DNA of 64,000 nt from assembly GCA_014607495.2 (NCBI GenBank), contig CP053155.1, positions 10,788,001 to 10,852,000 on the forward strand, in the 5' to 3' direction. Below, in pieces: positions 40,013 to 52,734 of this stretch; the first letter of the stretch is position 1, and every line of letters starts with the position of its first letter. Position numbers and translations under genes: made by a program. The stretch comes from Carposina sasakii. Taxonomy: Eukaryota; Arthropoda; Insecta; Lepidoptera; Carposinidae. The notes under the pieces were generated by a model that was not told the origin of the DNA, made no database searches, and saw only the letters and a list, made by a program, of their open reading frames with translations.

Positions 40013-40559
40013 ATAACTTTACTACGAAATTATGTAACTAACGTAATAATATTTGCCACGAATACTTTAATGATTATAGTGAACCACAGAATAACGAGTT
40101 CCAATGACAATAATGTACGAGTATATCAAGTAGGGAAGCAAAACGATAGTTTTGCCCTATCTGCTCTTCTCCACCACAATATGTTGAAATGAGAAAAATT
40201 ACCAAATAGACAAATCTTGTTTCTTTAGGGTTTCAAAAAAGGTATTAGAAATTATCAAAATGCCTAAGAAAAGGGTGAATGTGACTCATTAAGGAAACAA
40301 ATAATTAATTAATTAGGTCAATATTGAATTTAATTGTTTCAAAGGTATGCGTGATCATGGATTCTGGAGGATTTATTATTCTGTGAAGTGAACAAAAACT
40401 TATTTATTTCTACGTTTAAGGTGGCATATTAATTTACCTGTCAAATTATTTTGTAAATACTTTTGTGACAAATAAAAGTAAATGCTTCGTTAATAAAAAT
40501 GTAAACTAGTACGAAGATATGTTCGGAGTTATTACCTCAATAAAGTAAGGTTTTTACAA

Positions 40560-43500
40560 CTTCTCGTGTCTAAATAAAAATTATATACCTACCCACCATC
40601 CTACACATTATCCTTCCACAGCATTAAACGGTCAAGATTGCGTTAACGAGATATTTCCTATATAGAAAATACTAATTTTCGTGGGTTGTAACGTAATAAA
40701 TATAGATATAGATAAACCCCTACTTGTATTATTTTTGGCAACTTGAATGAAGAGAGCGATCTCTTTTCCTTCAGTCAATGAGTGTTGAGTAGGTACTTGC
40801 CATCTACTATTTCATTATAGAGTGAGAGCCGTGATATTTATTGAGTATACATGACCACCTGTGCTGGTGCTAGCACTAGAATACATTATCTGCATCTCCT
40901 TCCGTGTATGTCGTAAGAGTGCGCTAGGGATCTCAGGCAGATCTCAGACGATAAGTTAATAATGATTAAAGTTCCTTTAACGCCATAGGAAACCTAGACA
41001 TGGCAAGCCGGACGATCACTGTAGGGGTGAAAAATGAATGGGACACCTGGAGAGAATTAATGTAAGAAGCTCAAGACCTAGCTGGATGACTGCGAACAGC
41101 TAAGGCCCTCAGCCCTATCTAGGAAGTCTAAAGCTCGTATGTTAGATGAAATGACTACATTTTCCTTGAGGGTAATCCGTTGAGAGTTCTTCTTATCTTT
41201 GCAATCACTATCACTACATATTATATAACAAAGTCACTTCTTTAAAACTACATAACGGATTTTTATGCGCTTTACTTGAGCTCTTTAGAATAACAGTGAT
41301 AAATCCTCACAAAATTATGTTCAGTATCCACGTTTTGAAAACCAACTTCTACAACAATTCTATTATAGCCAACAAAACAATTTTCATTGAGTAGTATTAT
41401 CTATCAGTGAAAATTCATAATTACGTGAAACTTTCACTCCTACTCGTATATAAACTTTTGATCCGGAATTCTCGTCTTGTTTTTCAAAGAGTCCATATGA
41501 AAGTTAAATTTTGTCGTCGGTTTATATTAAAAAAGTTTTTCGTCACGGATCCATGTCGTCTGTCCGTTTCTATTGCGATCTACACTTGTATAAATAAATT
41601 ATGAGGAAACTTTATCAGTTGAGATGTTGTTTGTTATTTGAGTTTTGGGTTCATTTATTATTAGTTATAGCATTTATCATTAAATTATTCAATATGTCGC
41701 ATCACATCTGTGTAAAGATTTAAGAAACCCAGACAGGATTAGGTAAAGTAATTTGACATTATGTCGAGTAAGTATTATCTCAATGGTCGATTTTAACTTT
41801 TATTAATATTTTCATATTATGGAATGCATGTTATAAAACTTACATTTAATCTGTGACCATATGAAAATGTTTATTGTTTTTTATATAAAACTAGGAACTA
41901 AATCTAGTTATAGTTGCAGCTGTACAACATAAATCAAAATAGAGCCTCAAAGTATCTCATATAGATTTTCTCTGCTTATTAAAATATTAACCCTGACTTT
42001 AAAAAACACATGAAATTCAAAGCACCTTTTGAACAGCTTACCAACTATATGACAAAATTATGTTTTCTGGTGTAATAATCTGTGGTAATATTACTGAGCT
42101 GAGTATCGCGCTAAGGAGATTGGTGGTTGGAGAATAGCCAAATCTGAATCCGCTGCACCCTACTACTTGAACTCTCTTAGTAACTAACTCACTTTATTCT
42201 CTATTATAATTTTTTATTTTCAATACATTCATTGAAATTCTCAGGATTTTAGGCAATTAGTAAAAAAAATTATGTAGTCTAGTAGGTAGATTATGATTTA
42301 TGAAAATAAGATCATAACGCAGAAGCAAAAAATAATTAAAAGAGCTTACAAGCACACTTTTGTAATATTAAACCATACGTTACATGCAAAGTGTCATTCA
42401 GCGATCAATAGATGCTACAGAAGTACATTTAGTAGGTATATATAACTCTGACAAGAGACTTGCATAGGCACATCTACATGGCGGTTGTACTTTGGCACCA
42501 CAACATTGCACCAAAGAATCATTGAGGGTATTCATATTATCGCTGCATTTATTTTATGGATTCATAGTATGTAGATATGACACTCGTGACCCCATCACAA
42601 CAAAATTTTTTTTTTACGAACATTCGAATTCAGGACCTCTTAAACGCGGTCAGGTATGGAAATTCCTGTACAACAGATGCCATGATTTGCCTACATTATT
42701 TCCCAAAAGTAAAATTTATCTTCGAGAACTCATAGTAATAAAACTGCCGGAGCAATCAAGTAGACCTGTAGATTTGCAGCTTAGAGAAACTTATTAACTG
42801 GGAGCTACTAATGCGATTCGCATTTACTTTGTCGTAATCGTTAGATAGTATTAGGCTAACTTTGACTTGTCAATATTATTCAACAATTTATCTAATGCAT
42901 AGGTATTTATTACTCTAAAGGAGACCCTTACCTTGACGCTAATTTGCATATAAAACTGTCTTCTAGGTTTTGAGTGAATATCCACATATAAAAATGTAAT
43001 GTTTTATACTTGTAGTATCCACCCAATAAAAAACCTTAATTTGGTTTGTGTTGCAAAAGTTTATAATAAAAACTCACTGAATCAGTTTTTGCAAAATACC
43101 AACAGAATTGAAATTCAAACTAAACACACGTATGTCAAAAATAATCTGTTCTCCATACAAGAACAGTATAAATATTTTCTAACTGTGTGAATAGCGACTC
43201 GCGGGAGGGATAACAATGGCCGACAGCTTTGTCACCTATCCTTATAGTCTGGAGGTTATGTGAGAAAACGGGCCCTTTCTATAAAGTCGGCTTTTCACTA
43301 TAAAATTGCACTACCTAATACGATCATTGAATATAATACCTATATGTATGTATGTATGACGAGCGATAATTTAGATAATATTCTATTACATCCCATAGTG
43401 ACAGGCCGACTTAAAACTCTAGCGCAAGCGAACTTTTTAACGAATCTTTACGTACTAATTTGCCAAATGTCAAAAAAGATTTTACTTTCGTGACGAGACC

Positions 43501-43735
43501 GTCACAAATTGCTAATAATTCCGTACTTGCAATTTAGTAATTTTAAATACGCTAACATTAGTAAGTCTTTAAAAAATGTGTATAGAGTCATTATCTCGTG
43601 TCAAGTAAACTCGTGTTTTTGTCTATGACAAAAGACCCCGTATTCTAACGCATTGTTTAATCCACTTAGTAAAGAGTAGATGAGTGACCATACCAAGACT
43701 CGAAATTTAAAAACAATGTTATGTAAATTATAAAT
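40560..43735. other. Intergenic sequence: no gene seen
   Basis: Over 3 kb of AT-rich sequence with only short motif-free frames. The stretch 40855-41140 is less AT-rich (for example AGCCGGACGATCACTGTAGG, CAAGACCTAGCTGGATGACT) and reads like a decayed retroelement, but I recognise no domain in it. Confidence 0.45.
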
Positions 43736-43737
43736 AT

Positions 43738-43876
43738 GTTGGTTAGAGCACGGTTTGCGAGTGGTCGTGAGTTAAAATCTCACTTATAAATTATAAATAT
43801 TATTAAGAAAATGAAAAAAAAAATCACCCGAGTGACATTTTAACTCACGACCTCTCGCAAACCGAGCTTTCAATGT
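43738..43876. repeat. Inverted pair of SINE-like units (hairpin)
   Basis: GAGCACGGTTTGCGAGTGGT, CGTGAGTTAAAATCTCACT on the left pairs with AGTGACATTTTAACTCACGA, CCTCTCGCAAACCGAGCTTT on the right. The stem is about 40 bp with an AT-rich loop. Each arm is related to the repeats at 55395 and 61330 (GTCGTGAGTTCAAATCTCAC, TCGGGTGAAGAATTTTTTC). Confidence 0.75.
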
Positions 43877-44099
43877 TATGATAAAATTAATATGAATGAC
43901 TACAACTATTTTCTTGGCAACCTTGAGTCATTTTATTGATTTATGTATAAGTTTATCGATACTTATTTCATATTTATGTATTTTATCGGCCCCTCGGTCT
44001 ACAATCGCTCGATGCTGAAACAACCTCGTCAGACATTTAAACTTTTACTGCGATGAATAATACTAACTTCTAGGTAGAGCTTTGTGGAAAATGTTATAT

Positions 44100-44500
44100 A
44101 TACTTACATTGAGTGATTCACGTTAATAATCCCCAAAAAGTAAAGCATAAGTGGTGCAAATCACACACCCACAATGTTAAGCTGCCTAATTAGGTTGATA
44201 CCATGGAGAAGGTATAAAAGAGGAGGTCGGACTATGACTGAGTCATGTGGCAATCGTGAGGCCATGACGTCATGATAGGGGCGGAGCGTCAGGGCCAGTG
44301 TGTGTAACGCAGTAGCTATAACCACACGCTTATGCAAGTAGTTTGGCTAGTCACTACAAGGTGGTTTCTATGTAAATGGGCAGGGCTACAGTGTTAGGAT
44401 TCTCCCCTCGTCCCATACTTCACTCCCGCTCAGCGACACATTATTTTTGTATGAAAATATACTTAGCCGCTGCTCCTCTTTTATTTCTTATCCATGGTTG
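44100..44500. other. Moderately GC-rich, unrecognised segment
   Basis: The segment around GGTATAAAAGAGGAGGTCGG and TGACGTCATGATAGGGGCGG has higher GC and contains a TATAAAA-like word and a CRE-like TGACGTCA. No coding frame follows. It may be part of an old retroelement; a promoter cannot be claimed. Confidence 0.3.
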
Positions 44501-44587
44501 GTACAAAATTACAATGTTAATAAGCCTCAAATAAAATATGTATGAAATATGTTAGTTTGCTTTTGGTTGGAACGTACCTATTATAAC

Positions 44588-44683
44588 GATGGACGTTTTT
44601 CCACAGACGACACGACCACGACACGGCGACGAAATCTCGCGGTCGTGTCGTTGTCGTATCGTCAAATGGAAAAACGCCCAACT
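44588..44683. repeat. Foldback sequence (TGGACGTTTTTCCA arms)
   Basis: ATGGACGTTTTTCCACAGAC on the left pairs with GTCAAATGGAAAAACGCCCA on the right, and ACACGACCACGACACGG with GGTCGTGTCGTTGTCGT. This makes a CpG-rich hairpin of about 95 bp, likely a small foldback MITE. Confidence 0.6.
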
Positions 44684-44875
44684 ATTACGGGTATAAACAA
44701 CCAGTGGACGACGACCGCGATTTCGTCAGTATTATCTTAAGAAATCCCATTATTATTTTACCAAATCATACAAAGAATACACATTCCAAGTTTCTTTCAT
44801 TTAAGATCAGCGGTTTAGGGTATACGTTGATTCTCAGTCGTTCAGTACAAAGCATTTTATCTATACATGGTGTTT

Positions 44876-45081
44876 TTTGGTCGTCAACATTCCCGAATAC
44901 TACGGATTCTCATCATCACGATCATTTTTCTCCATAGAATCATTCCTGGAAAGTGTCTGGTTCCCAAGATATAAGGGTTCAAAGTTTCCCATCATTTTTT
45001 TTTTTGCATAAACTTACTTTATTAAATTTGATGTATAGAGTACGTACCCTTCGTTAAGGGTGGTAACGAAAAAACACCCTG
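44876..45081. mobile_element. TA-flanked MITE, short form of the 10050 element
   Basis: The 206-bp unit starts CATGGTGTTTTTTGGTCGTC and ends AACGAAAAAACACCCTG. TA flanks both ends (44874-44875, 45082-45083). It matches 10050-10433 except for about 170 bp absent from the middle. Confidence 0.8.
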
Positions 45082-45099
45082 TATATGTACTTATACTCG

Positions 45100-45888
45100 T
45101 AGATATTAAATTGTATGTATAATTTTTTGTTCATATTGCAGTCTTACTGGTTACATACTCATAACAATCTCCAGTTTTCTATGTTTAGAGTTACGTCAGT
45201 ATTCCCAGAGTACCTATAATGTTACTAACATGCCCAAACGGAAGCAATTAATCTAGACAATGTGTGCAATAAATTACAAATATAAGGTCTATATTTGCGA
45301 AGTTTCATACCCATAGTTCTTGAAATATAGCATGTAAGTAACAGTAAGGTAAATTAATTTAAGCGCCGAAGCGAAAACAACTTGATCATTATTCAAAAAA
45401 CAAAAAAATTCCGCTGTTGCTTGAAAAACGCATGATGCAAAAAATCTTCAAAATGTTGAGCCTATGAACGGATATATCTAAATGCATTCTGTGATAACAA
45501 TAATATTGGAAGTCAACCCAACTGGAGGTACATTTCGGCTAGTTACTCGTATAATACTGATTACAACTCAAAATACGTTTGCGTTCATAATTTTAGAATT
45601 TTCTCGCCGTATGGGAATTTATACACATGCCTTTGAATCTCAGTTGTTTGTATAACCGCATTGCGTTGAAAGCTTGTTCGTATGTCAGCTTCAGAAGTTA
45701 ATTAACAAAACGCCAGGGATTCTAATAAGACATTCAGATATAATGCCGGCTGCGTCAAAGATTATATTAGAATTCCTGGCACATCTATTTTTTAAACTAA
45801 ATTGCAGCTGATTCCAAATAAAAGAGATCTTTATGATTTGTGATTTTATTATGATTAGGTAAAGCCCTAGAAATTCATTCAGATTAAG
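45100..45888. other. Intergenic, nothing recognised
   Basis: AT-rich sequence with no open frame or repeat match that I can support. Confidence 0.45.
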
Positions 45889-46197
45889 AGACCCCCACAC
45901 TAGCGTCTTTTGAGCGTCGGAGTTGGGCGACCGTCAGCGCGGCGTCGACGCAGCGTCGACGCGACGTCGGCGCTGAGTGGAAGCCGAACGCACAGAACGC
46001 TGTAATTACGAAGCGCAAACGTCGCGTCGCGTCGTTTTATTATATGGCAGAAAACGCGGCGCTGGCGTTACGTCGACGCAACGCTCACGTAGCGTAATTA
46101 CAGCATTCGGTTTCCACTCAGCGCCGACGTCGCGTCGACGCTGCGTCGACACGTTCAAAAGACGCTCAGAAGACGCTAGTGTGGGGCGTCTCTAAAA
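45889..46197. mobile_element. CpG-rich long-arm foldback MITE
   Basis: The left end, AGAGACCCCCACACTAGCGT then CTTTTGAGCGTC, mirrors the right end, GACGCTCAGAAGACGCTAGT then GTGGGGCGTCTCT. The arms continue inwards for over 100 bp (GTCGACGCAGCGTCGACGCG, ACGTCGGCGCTGAGTGGAA, CGCTGTAATTACG). The 309-bp unit could form one long hairpin. The open frame across 45977-46195 is a by-product of its CpG richness. Confidence 0.88.
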
Positions 46198-47134
46198 TTG
46201 TGTATTTATAGTGCATCTATGTAGTTTAGTTCTTTTAAAAAAACAATGTATTTGTTTATACATACAGGGTCGCGGATGGGTACTAAATTTAATCCTTTTT
46301 GATTGGTTTATTTCAATTTTATATATAGGTACATGATATTGCAAGATTTGTAATTTTGTAAGAGTGTTATTTTGTACTTTGTATTTATTACATACAACCG
46401 GACTTTTGGAGTACACCATGCCATATCATACATAATCTTTGAGCAAGTAAAGCCGAATTAAATAATATATAGGTATACTTAAGCAAAGCTAGCGCAGTAT
46501 GCTAGGTACCTTAATATGGAGATAGATTTCGTAAGTTTCCAAAGTTTATAAGACCCAGTTCGCCGAGCTCATCACCCTGTCCACGTTGGCCTGGAGTTGA
46601 TCCTATAAACTTTATCTGAACCATCTGACGGCCAGTAATCTGAGTTAAAACAAAAACAGGTAGGCAACTTATTTCACCAGTAAACGTTGAGTTAGGAACG
46701 TGGTAAGCCTTCCATAGAGTATCTGTAATACAGTGGTTAACTACGGTATTTGGTAGGTATAAAACTGTTATTTTGGATAGAATGATTATTATCTTTCCGT
46801 ATAGAGGCGCAAGTGACTACGTGTATATTCTGTAATTGTTTTCTATACTAAGCTTGAAGACCAAATCTATAGATGTTTCTATAATTTACATTGGTACGTT
46901 TACGACCTTAGATACTGTTAGACAGCAATTTTGTAAATTGTCTTCTCGCACGAGATACAATTAATTTTGCCCAAACATTTTTAATTCCTTACGACACCAT
47001 ATCGCAATGTGTTAAATTACAAATTGCATCCGAAACAAAACCAATTCTGATAATTTCCAAAGCACTATTACTATTTGATGGTAGGTAAATACATCTCTAT
47101 CTCTCCTTGCGTGAATTTACCAAGTTTTAAATTC

Positions 47135-47210
47135 AAGATCATAGGCAACTAACGTTGTAATAAAAAACCAGATACGGGTACCTAGCATGCAAAACATACA
47201 TAGATTCTAC
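47135..47210. repeat. GGGTACCTAGCATGCAA repeat (copy 2)
   Basis: CCAGATACGGGTACCTAGCA then TGCAAAACATACAT, with CATAGGCAACTAACGTTGTA upstream, matches the repeat at 35860-35995 over its right half. Confidence 0.5.
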
Positions 47211-47333
47211 TCTGAAACTACCCAACATTATCATGAAGTACCTTATTATGATACCTTTGATATTGGTCTTAAAGTCTAGAGTTACAGAGCATCAAGCACT
47301 TTTATTCCTGTATCCTCTAGTTACAGATGTCCG

Positions 47334-47462
47334 TCATCCCGTTCGGTTCTGAGCGACATGTTTTATTTTGCTCCAGGTCTTCCCTACTTTCTTCTCCTCT
47401 GCGATGATTGTACGCCGCCAGATCAGCTTAGGACGGCCACGTTTGCGCTTCCCTTGGAGGTT
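47334..47462 (-). pseudogene. LINE ORF2 C-terminal fragment
   Basis: The minus strand reads QGKRKRGRPKLIWRRTIIAE, then EKKVGKTWSKIKHVAQNRTG and a stop. This GKRxRGRPK..WRR...TW..IK..AQNR pattern is a common C-terminus of RTE/L2-type non-LTR retrotransposons. No upstream polymerase is present. A more decayed relative lies at 52735-52860. Confidence 0.7.
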
Positions 47463-47469
47463 TTACAGA

Positions 47470-48700
47470 GTATCAAAGGTACCTACTAATCATGATAATG
47501 CCTTGACTACATAAATTTATTGACACAATTGCAGATTATCACGTATTCGGATTCGGGTACGGTACGGAAAGAGTTTACTTCTATAGCTGAGGTACTGCAA
47601 CATTATGCATGTACAGCTACGGTGTACTAAGTTGCGGTTTGGCCCAGTTCCAGCATAACTAACGTAGTTAGAGACAAAAACCGGACCGTTTTTGCCAAAG
47701 TTACCCGATTAGCTCGCTGTTTGTTCCACTAATTAGTAAATAATAATAGTAACCATGTGTCTTAATGTTTCGAATATATTATAAGTATTAGCTTGCCATG
47801 TTAAAGTTAAGTTAGTACCAGTTTCTTTTAACTGGGTATGCATCCCACTTACTGCTTGTCTACTCCTAAAAAATAATTTAGCTCATAGCATTATTCCGTT
47901 AGTTTTTTGTACGCCAATCAATGCTGATCGCCGATGTACTACGAGTATCATTTTAGTAGAGTTTTCATATATTATCCCGATAAAGTCTAATGGGCCTCAA
48001 TATTGATCCAGGTTTATTAACATTCACCGACCATTAATATCGTGCTAAGATAGAAAAAAGGCTAAAGAACATCTTGCATGCAATAAAATTGTAACTATCA
48101 TAGTTGCTTCTCTTGCCATGTATGTTAATAAACTTATTTTTCCCGTACATACCCGTGGCATCTTCCTTCTCTTGGCACATTTAGGATTACAACAGACACT
48201 GATGTGTCTTAAACGGAAGTAGTATAGCTAAGCTAGATTCAACTTGCTTACCAACAGATAACTAAGACACAGACTGTTGGAGAACTCCAATAGATCTCTA
48301 AATACCCCTTTGCTTAATAGTGACTGAAACTTGGGTCTATATTGTTTATTATGTTATTAAAATAGAGCAATGTACTATAGGTAGACTTTACGTTGTGATT
48401 GTCATACTGGACTGTCCTGTGCTAATGCGAGGCTTCACTAGGATACATAAGCCGCTACCAGGGTGCTTAGATAATGTAACATCGACAACGACATACGCTC
48501 TCGCAATACCGGTTGGCACCAATACCTAGCACTTGGAATTCATCACATGAATTCACGATCGCACGAAAATGAAGGTTTACTATTGATGCAAACGTGTCGG
48601 TGACTAACCTCTATCGATTCAATCTAGAAGTAATTTTACTTTGTCTAAAACTCTAGCTGTTGTAGACATAACTAGGTTTTAAATTGTTTTCTTTTCTTAT
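47470..48700. other. Intergenic, no gene seen
   Basis: AT-rich sequence with short motif-free frames only. No RNA gene or repeat family was recognised. Confidence 0.45.
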
Positions 48701-48705
48701 TCATT

Positions 48706-48926
48706 ACTAGTGGACACCCGCGACTCTGTCCGCGTGGTCTGCAGAAAAAAAAATGACGAAATTATCCGGGATAAAAACATTTTACCGGAATAAAAAGTAG
48801 CCTATATGTTAAGTGGGACCCGTCATAATATGTTTTTGAAAACTTCATCGAAATCGGTCCAGCCGTTTCTGAGATTAGCGTGCACAAACATCAATCCGTT
48901 ACAATTTTATTATATGTATAGATAGT
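48706..48926 (+). mobile_element. RTE-type LINE 3' end
   Basis: ACTAGTGGACACCCGCGACT, CTGTCCGCGTGGTCTGCAG, then GGGATAAAAACATTTTACCG, AAAAGTAGCCTATATG and GAAATCGGTCCAGCCGTTTC, ending TTATTATATGTATAGATAG. It is the sense counterpart of the minus-strand copy at 28955-29290. Confidence 0.8.
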
Positions 48927-48929
48927 ACA

Positions 48930-50600
48930 CAGTAAAGTTTCACAAGTAAGGATGGGAGAGATAAATAATGGAGTTATAAGCTTTTGTTGAAAATATCAAT
49001 CGATAGACAGTCTCTCACAGAGTTTTCTATGTTTTGAATATTTTGTAAATTTTTGCAAAAATATGATCATTATGCATTTGTAGTAAGGGTGAAATTCATC
49101 TAAAGTTATTGTCCCAATAAAACAGGAAATATAACTGTTGTTTGTATTTACATTTATTTACTTTTATTTAAAGCTACAAATTCGCAATATTTCATATAAA
49201 AGCAATTTATATTTACTTGTAAGCCTCTAAAAATAATAAAATGTCTCCACATAGGCAAAACATAAGGAAACAAGATATTTATCAGCTTTTTATATCCATA
49301 GAAAAAAGTGGTGCTGAAAATGACAAGAGTGAAAACAATATCTAGCTAGATTGATTAAAAAAAGGCGGAGTGACGCCTATTTATCACGAACAATATCTGG
49401 AAAAGACTATCGTACATTGATATCACAGCTTCCATAATAATATAATGGTTCTTATTTACACGGCAGTGCTACCCACCATTTAAATTTCACAACTAAATGA
49501 AAAAAAATACTATACCTAACCAAAGTTCTCTCCAATCACAGCTTCTCATAAATTATAACGATACACGTGAATCCAAGGAAATATCATGAAACACAACAGG
49601 CACATTCAGCTTCCACTCGCAAGATGAGAACGCAAAAAATACACCGAAAGACACCAAAGACACGCCTATTTATTACACAGAAATAATAAATATTGCGAAA
49701 CACGAAACACATCCGTCTGACAGTGAGCAAGAAGTGGCTGCAGTTGGGGTAATGGCCGTTGTTATTCACTCGTCATACCACAAGTTTTAGAGCTCTCGCA
49801 TAAATTTCTAGTTAATTTAATTTAAGTCACTAAAGCGGTGTTATTATAAATGTTCATAAAATTTTGATTTAGAACAATTTAATCGTTAATATATTTGTAC
49901 TATGAAAACAAGTTTCTCAAATGAAATCATTTTTTAATGACAGAACTAATATACAATTATATATTGGTATCACCTGTGAAGGTATCACAACATAACGTAG
50001 GTATTAATAAAGTAGATATACAGGCTCTTATGTGTACATAAGCCTATTGTCAATTTACTAGACGGCCTGTTGCTATTAACTTAGACAAACTTACAATAGG
50101 CAACACAACTGATTGATGTATTCTAGATTGCTTAAATTGGTATACATGATACGTTATTGCCCGATGATTTGACCTGTTGCAGAACACAGTTTGGAATATA
50201 AATTGACCTCATACGATTTCAGTATTCACTAAAAATTGACTCAAGTATGGAAATATTTAGGTTTCAAATTGTTTTTTTTTGTGATTTACAAAGTCCGATC
50301 GCATGTTTTATGAACAACAGATTTTATATAAGTATATAACAAAGTACATATAAAACGAATTCTTCCAGATTCATGGACCTATAGTTGTTATATTTATCGA
50401 ATCATCCTTCAATAGAATAAGCCTTCAATTTACGCGTTCATAAATCATAAAATTACGTCTCACCTCTGTTGGTGAATTTTTTTTTATTTAACTTTGCGAT
50501 TATGACTGTCGCTCGTAAAAGTTACATATATTATGCCGATGTGATTATTACAAATACACGTATACACGGCTGTGTTCTCAAAATCAGGTAGCCAGAACTT
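48930..50600. other. Intergenic, no gene seen
   Basis: AT-rich sequence. A 35-codon frame at 49241 (MSPHRQNIRKQDIYQLF) has a start-like beginning but no recognisable family. A TGAC-rich stretch near 49370 (GGCGGAGTGACGCCT) is a short palindrome. Confidence 0.4.
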
Positions 50601-50619
50601 CAAAATGAAATATGATCAT

Positions 50620-51120
50620 TTTGAACAAAATACGCCAATCCAAAACAATTCGTAAGTGAGATTGAATCTCCGCCATAGTGCGCCAAGTTCGTTCAATTAA
50701 AATATTCAAAAATTCAGCTTCAGCAATCATAACGTATGCCGTATGTTATGGTAAGTCTAATATACGAGGTCTGCCAACTTGGCAGGCAACTCGGCACTCA
50801 CATTTCGTTCTAGAATCGACGCGTACGTCTGCTCGTTTATCAAAGATGCGACACGTTGATCGATGCCCCAATATCCGGCGCGAGATGGCGCTGCCCGTAG
50901 CAACGCTTCTGTCATGGATATATTCCTCAGAGTTGGAAAATCTTTGAACAGTGTACAGACTTACAGGCGCGGTTCGAGGAGGGTGAAAACTCATGTATTT
51001 ACGGACTACAGAAAATATTGTCGGCTAGTGGTGAGAGGCAAAATATCGTTACACACTGCGTGGTTTAGACTACGTTGGCGATTGTGTGACTACATTGACT
51101 ATTACTACTTCCCTTCCTTA
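50620..51120. other. GC-rich island, unrecognised
   Basis: This stretch is clearly richer in G, C and CpG than its surroundings. It contains TATACGAGGTCTGCCAACTT, which resembles a mariner-type inverted-repeat end, and ATGGCGCTGCCCGTAGCAAC. Frames of 80-90 codons exist on both strands without motifs. It could be a decayed transposon or a distant promoter or exon; I cannot decide. Confidence 0.35.
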
Positions 51121-51129
51121 TAGTACTGA

Positions 51130-52280
51130 TAGTAACATGTGAAGTAGGTACTTGTTTTCATTCATTCATGGAAATAAAACCAATTGAATTAAAAATATTT
51201 TCGCACCGAATTCGCTTCACCTAGAGTCCGTTTCATGGAATAACTTCTCTGTCTAATTTCCGAACTAAAATTATTTACTACCACCATCATTCGAAGCATC
51301 TATTTGATGAAACATACTACTCGTATTTTAGTCTAATGCTGTGAAATTTAATGCTACAATCTAGCTAAGAAAGTAGTTAGAGAGTAAGTAGTGACGGAAT
51401 AGAGAGTGCATCTGTATTTGCGCACATACGTTTTGAGAAAGTATTATGACGAAATCCATTTCATAAGAAAACATATCAACAAGTTTTGTTTTAAACTCTC
51501 ATTTATCACTCAATTGGATGGTGGACTCACTCGATGGAACTTGGGATTCATCATAATAAGTATAAAAAAAAACCTTACGAGTACCTACTACTCTTTTCAC
51601 TCAGTATTTGTAATTAATGAGAAACAAATTATATATCAGTAAAAATAACTCAATTTCTGTCAATATAATAATAAAATAAAAAACATTTATTGCAGAACCG
51701 AAGCTATTACACGTAGAATAAATAATAATATTTATATGAAAAACGCAATAAATTTGAACACTATATCGAAATTCAATATGCAGATGGGCGTACGCCAAAT
51801 CGCTAGGGAAAAATAAAAAGGGGGAACCAAAAATATGATAATCATATGTACTGAATTCTGCGATCTTTTCAGAATATAGATTTCACTGCGAAAAAAAAAC
51901 TATTGTTTCACTTATTTCATATTCATTGATTTCAGGCCAATTCCAGGTATCTGTGGTAGAAATTTATTTTGTATTATTTCGCCCTCGAAATTGTGAATGT
52001 ATTTTCAATATGCTATGCTTGTTCGATAGACCATCACCAAAGAGTATTCGGTCATATTAATATCGTAGAAACGACATATGATATTTTGGTGATTCGAACA
52101 TTGGTGAATCGAATGTAGGTAATTAAGTAGATAGTAGATATATAAAAATAAAATACGATTACATGAATACTTGCTACCATGTTTATGCCATTCTTGCGTT
52201 TTCGTACCTACTCGTTTATACATCGCGAACTCTTACTTCTAAATGTTTGTTTTTTATGCAACTTTTTAACTAACGTCTTC
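51130..52280. other. Intergenic, nothing recognised
   Basis: AT-rich sequence with short motif-free frames. No feature is supported. Confidence 0.45.
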
Positions 52281-52287
52281 CCTTCTT

Positions 52288-52530
52288 ACATAATATTAAG
52301 CGAAAAGCTATGTAAATAGCCCACTATAGGGAACCTATTCACAAAATTTGAGACTCGAAATCATATGTTTATTTTTCAAGATTTTATGAAAATTCCTGAG
52401 ATGTTCAAGAATTCTCCATACTATCTGGAAAAATAAACATGTAATTTCGAATCTCAAATTTTGCAGATAGGTTCTATATAGTGGGCTATCTTCATATCTT
52501 TTCGCTTAACATACCCTTTTTGTTACACAC
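52288..52530. mobile_element. Palindromic MITE, second near-complete copy
   Basis: TTAAGCGAAAAGCTATGTAA, ACAAAATTTGAGACTCGAAA and, inverted, ATTTCGAATCTCAAATTTTG and TTTCGCTTAACATACCC, then TTTTTGTTACAC. It matches 14160-14419 but lacks the outermost CAGGGTGT end on the left. Confidence 0.8.
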
Positions 52531-52734
52531 GGCTATGGTTGCAAAATAGGGTAGGCTGAACTACAGAATCACTAAAGAGATCCTGCAACCAAATTGAGAA
52601 TTTTTGCAAACAATTGAATTAGGCTTACTTAATCTCCTTAATCGTCACATTTTAGCTGTCACTGCCATTTATCTTTATGTGGCCATGTCAGCTGGTGTGG
52701 TGTTATCTTTCACTAGGCCCCATCTGATGTACCA

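Larger units (their letters stand above)
38917..40560 (+). other. Mp: Probable 3' UTR and polyadenylation region of multiplexin
   Basis: No further coding exon is seen after the stop. ATTAAA occurs near 39757, and three AATAAA hexamers cluster at 40471, 40492 and 40539. The region contains a MITE fragment, a lepidopteran interspersed repeat and a small tandem repeat. The actual cleavage site cannot be read from sequence. Confidence 0.35.

Noticed and set aside
42492..42797. 101-codon frame starting MAPQHC
   Set aside because: Low-complexity chance frame; no domain, no splice context, no promoter.
45977..46195. 72-codon Arg-rich frame
   Set aside because: Produced by the CpG-rich arms of a foldback MITE.
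49241..49348. Short frame beginning MSPHRQNIRKQ
   Set aside because: Only 35 codons, then a stop; no family recognised.
50678..51123. Overlapping 80-90-codon frames on both strands
   Set aside because: GC-rich island gives open frames in both directions; no motifs.
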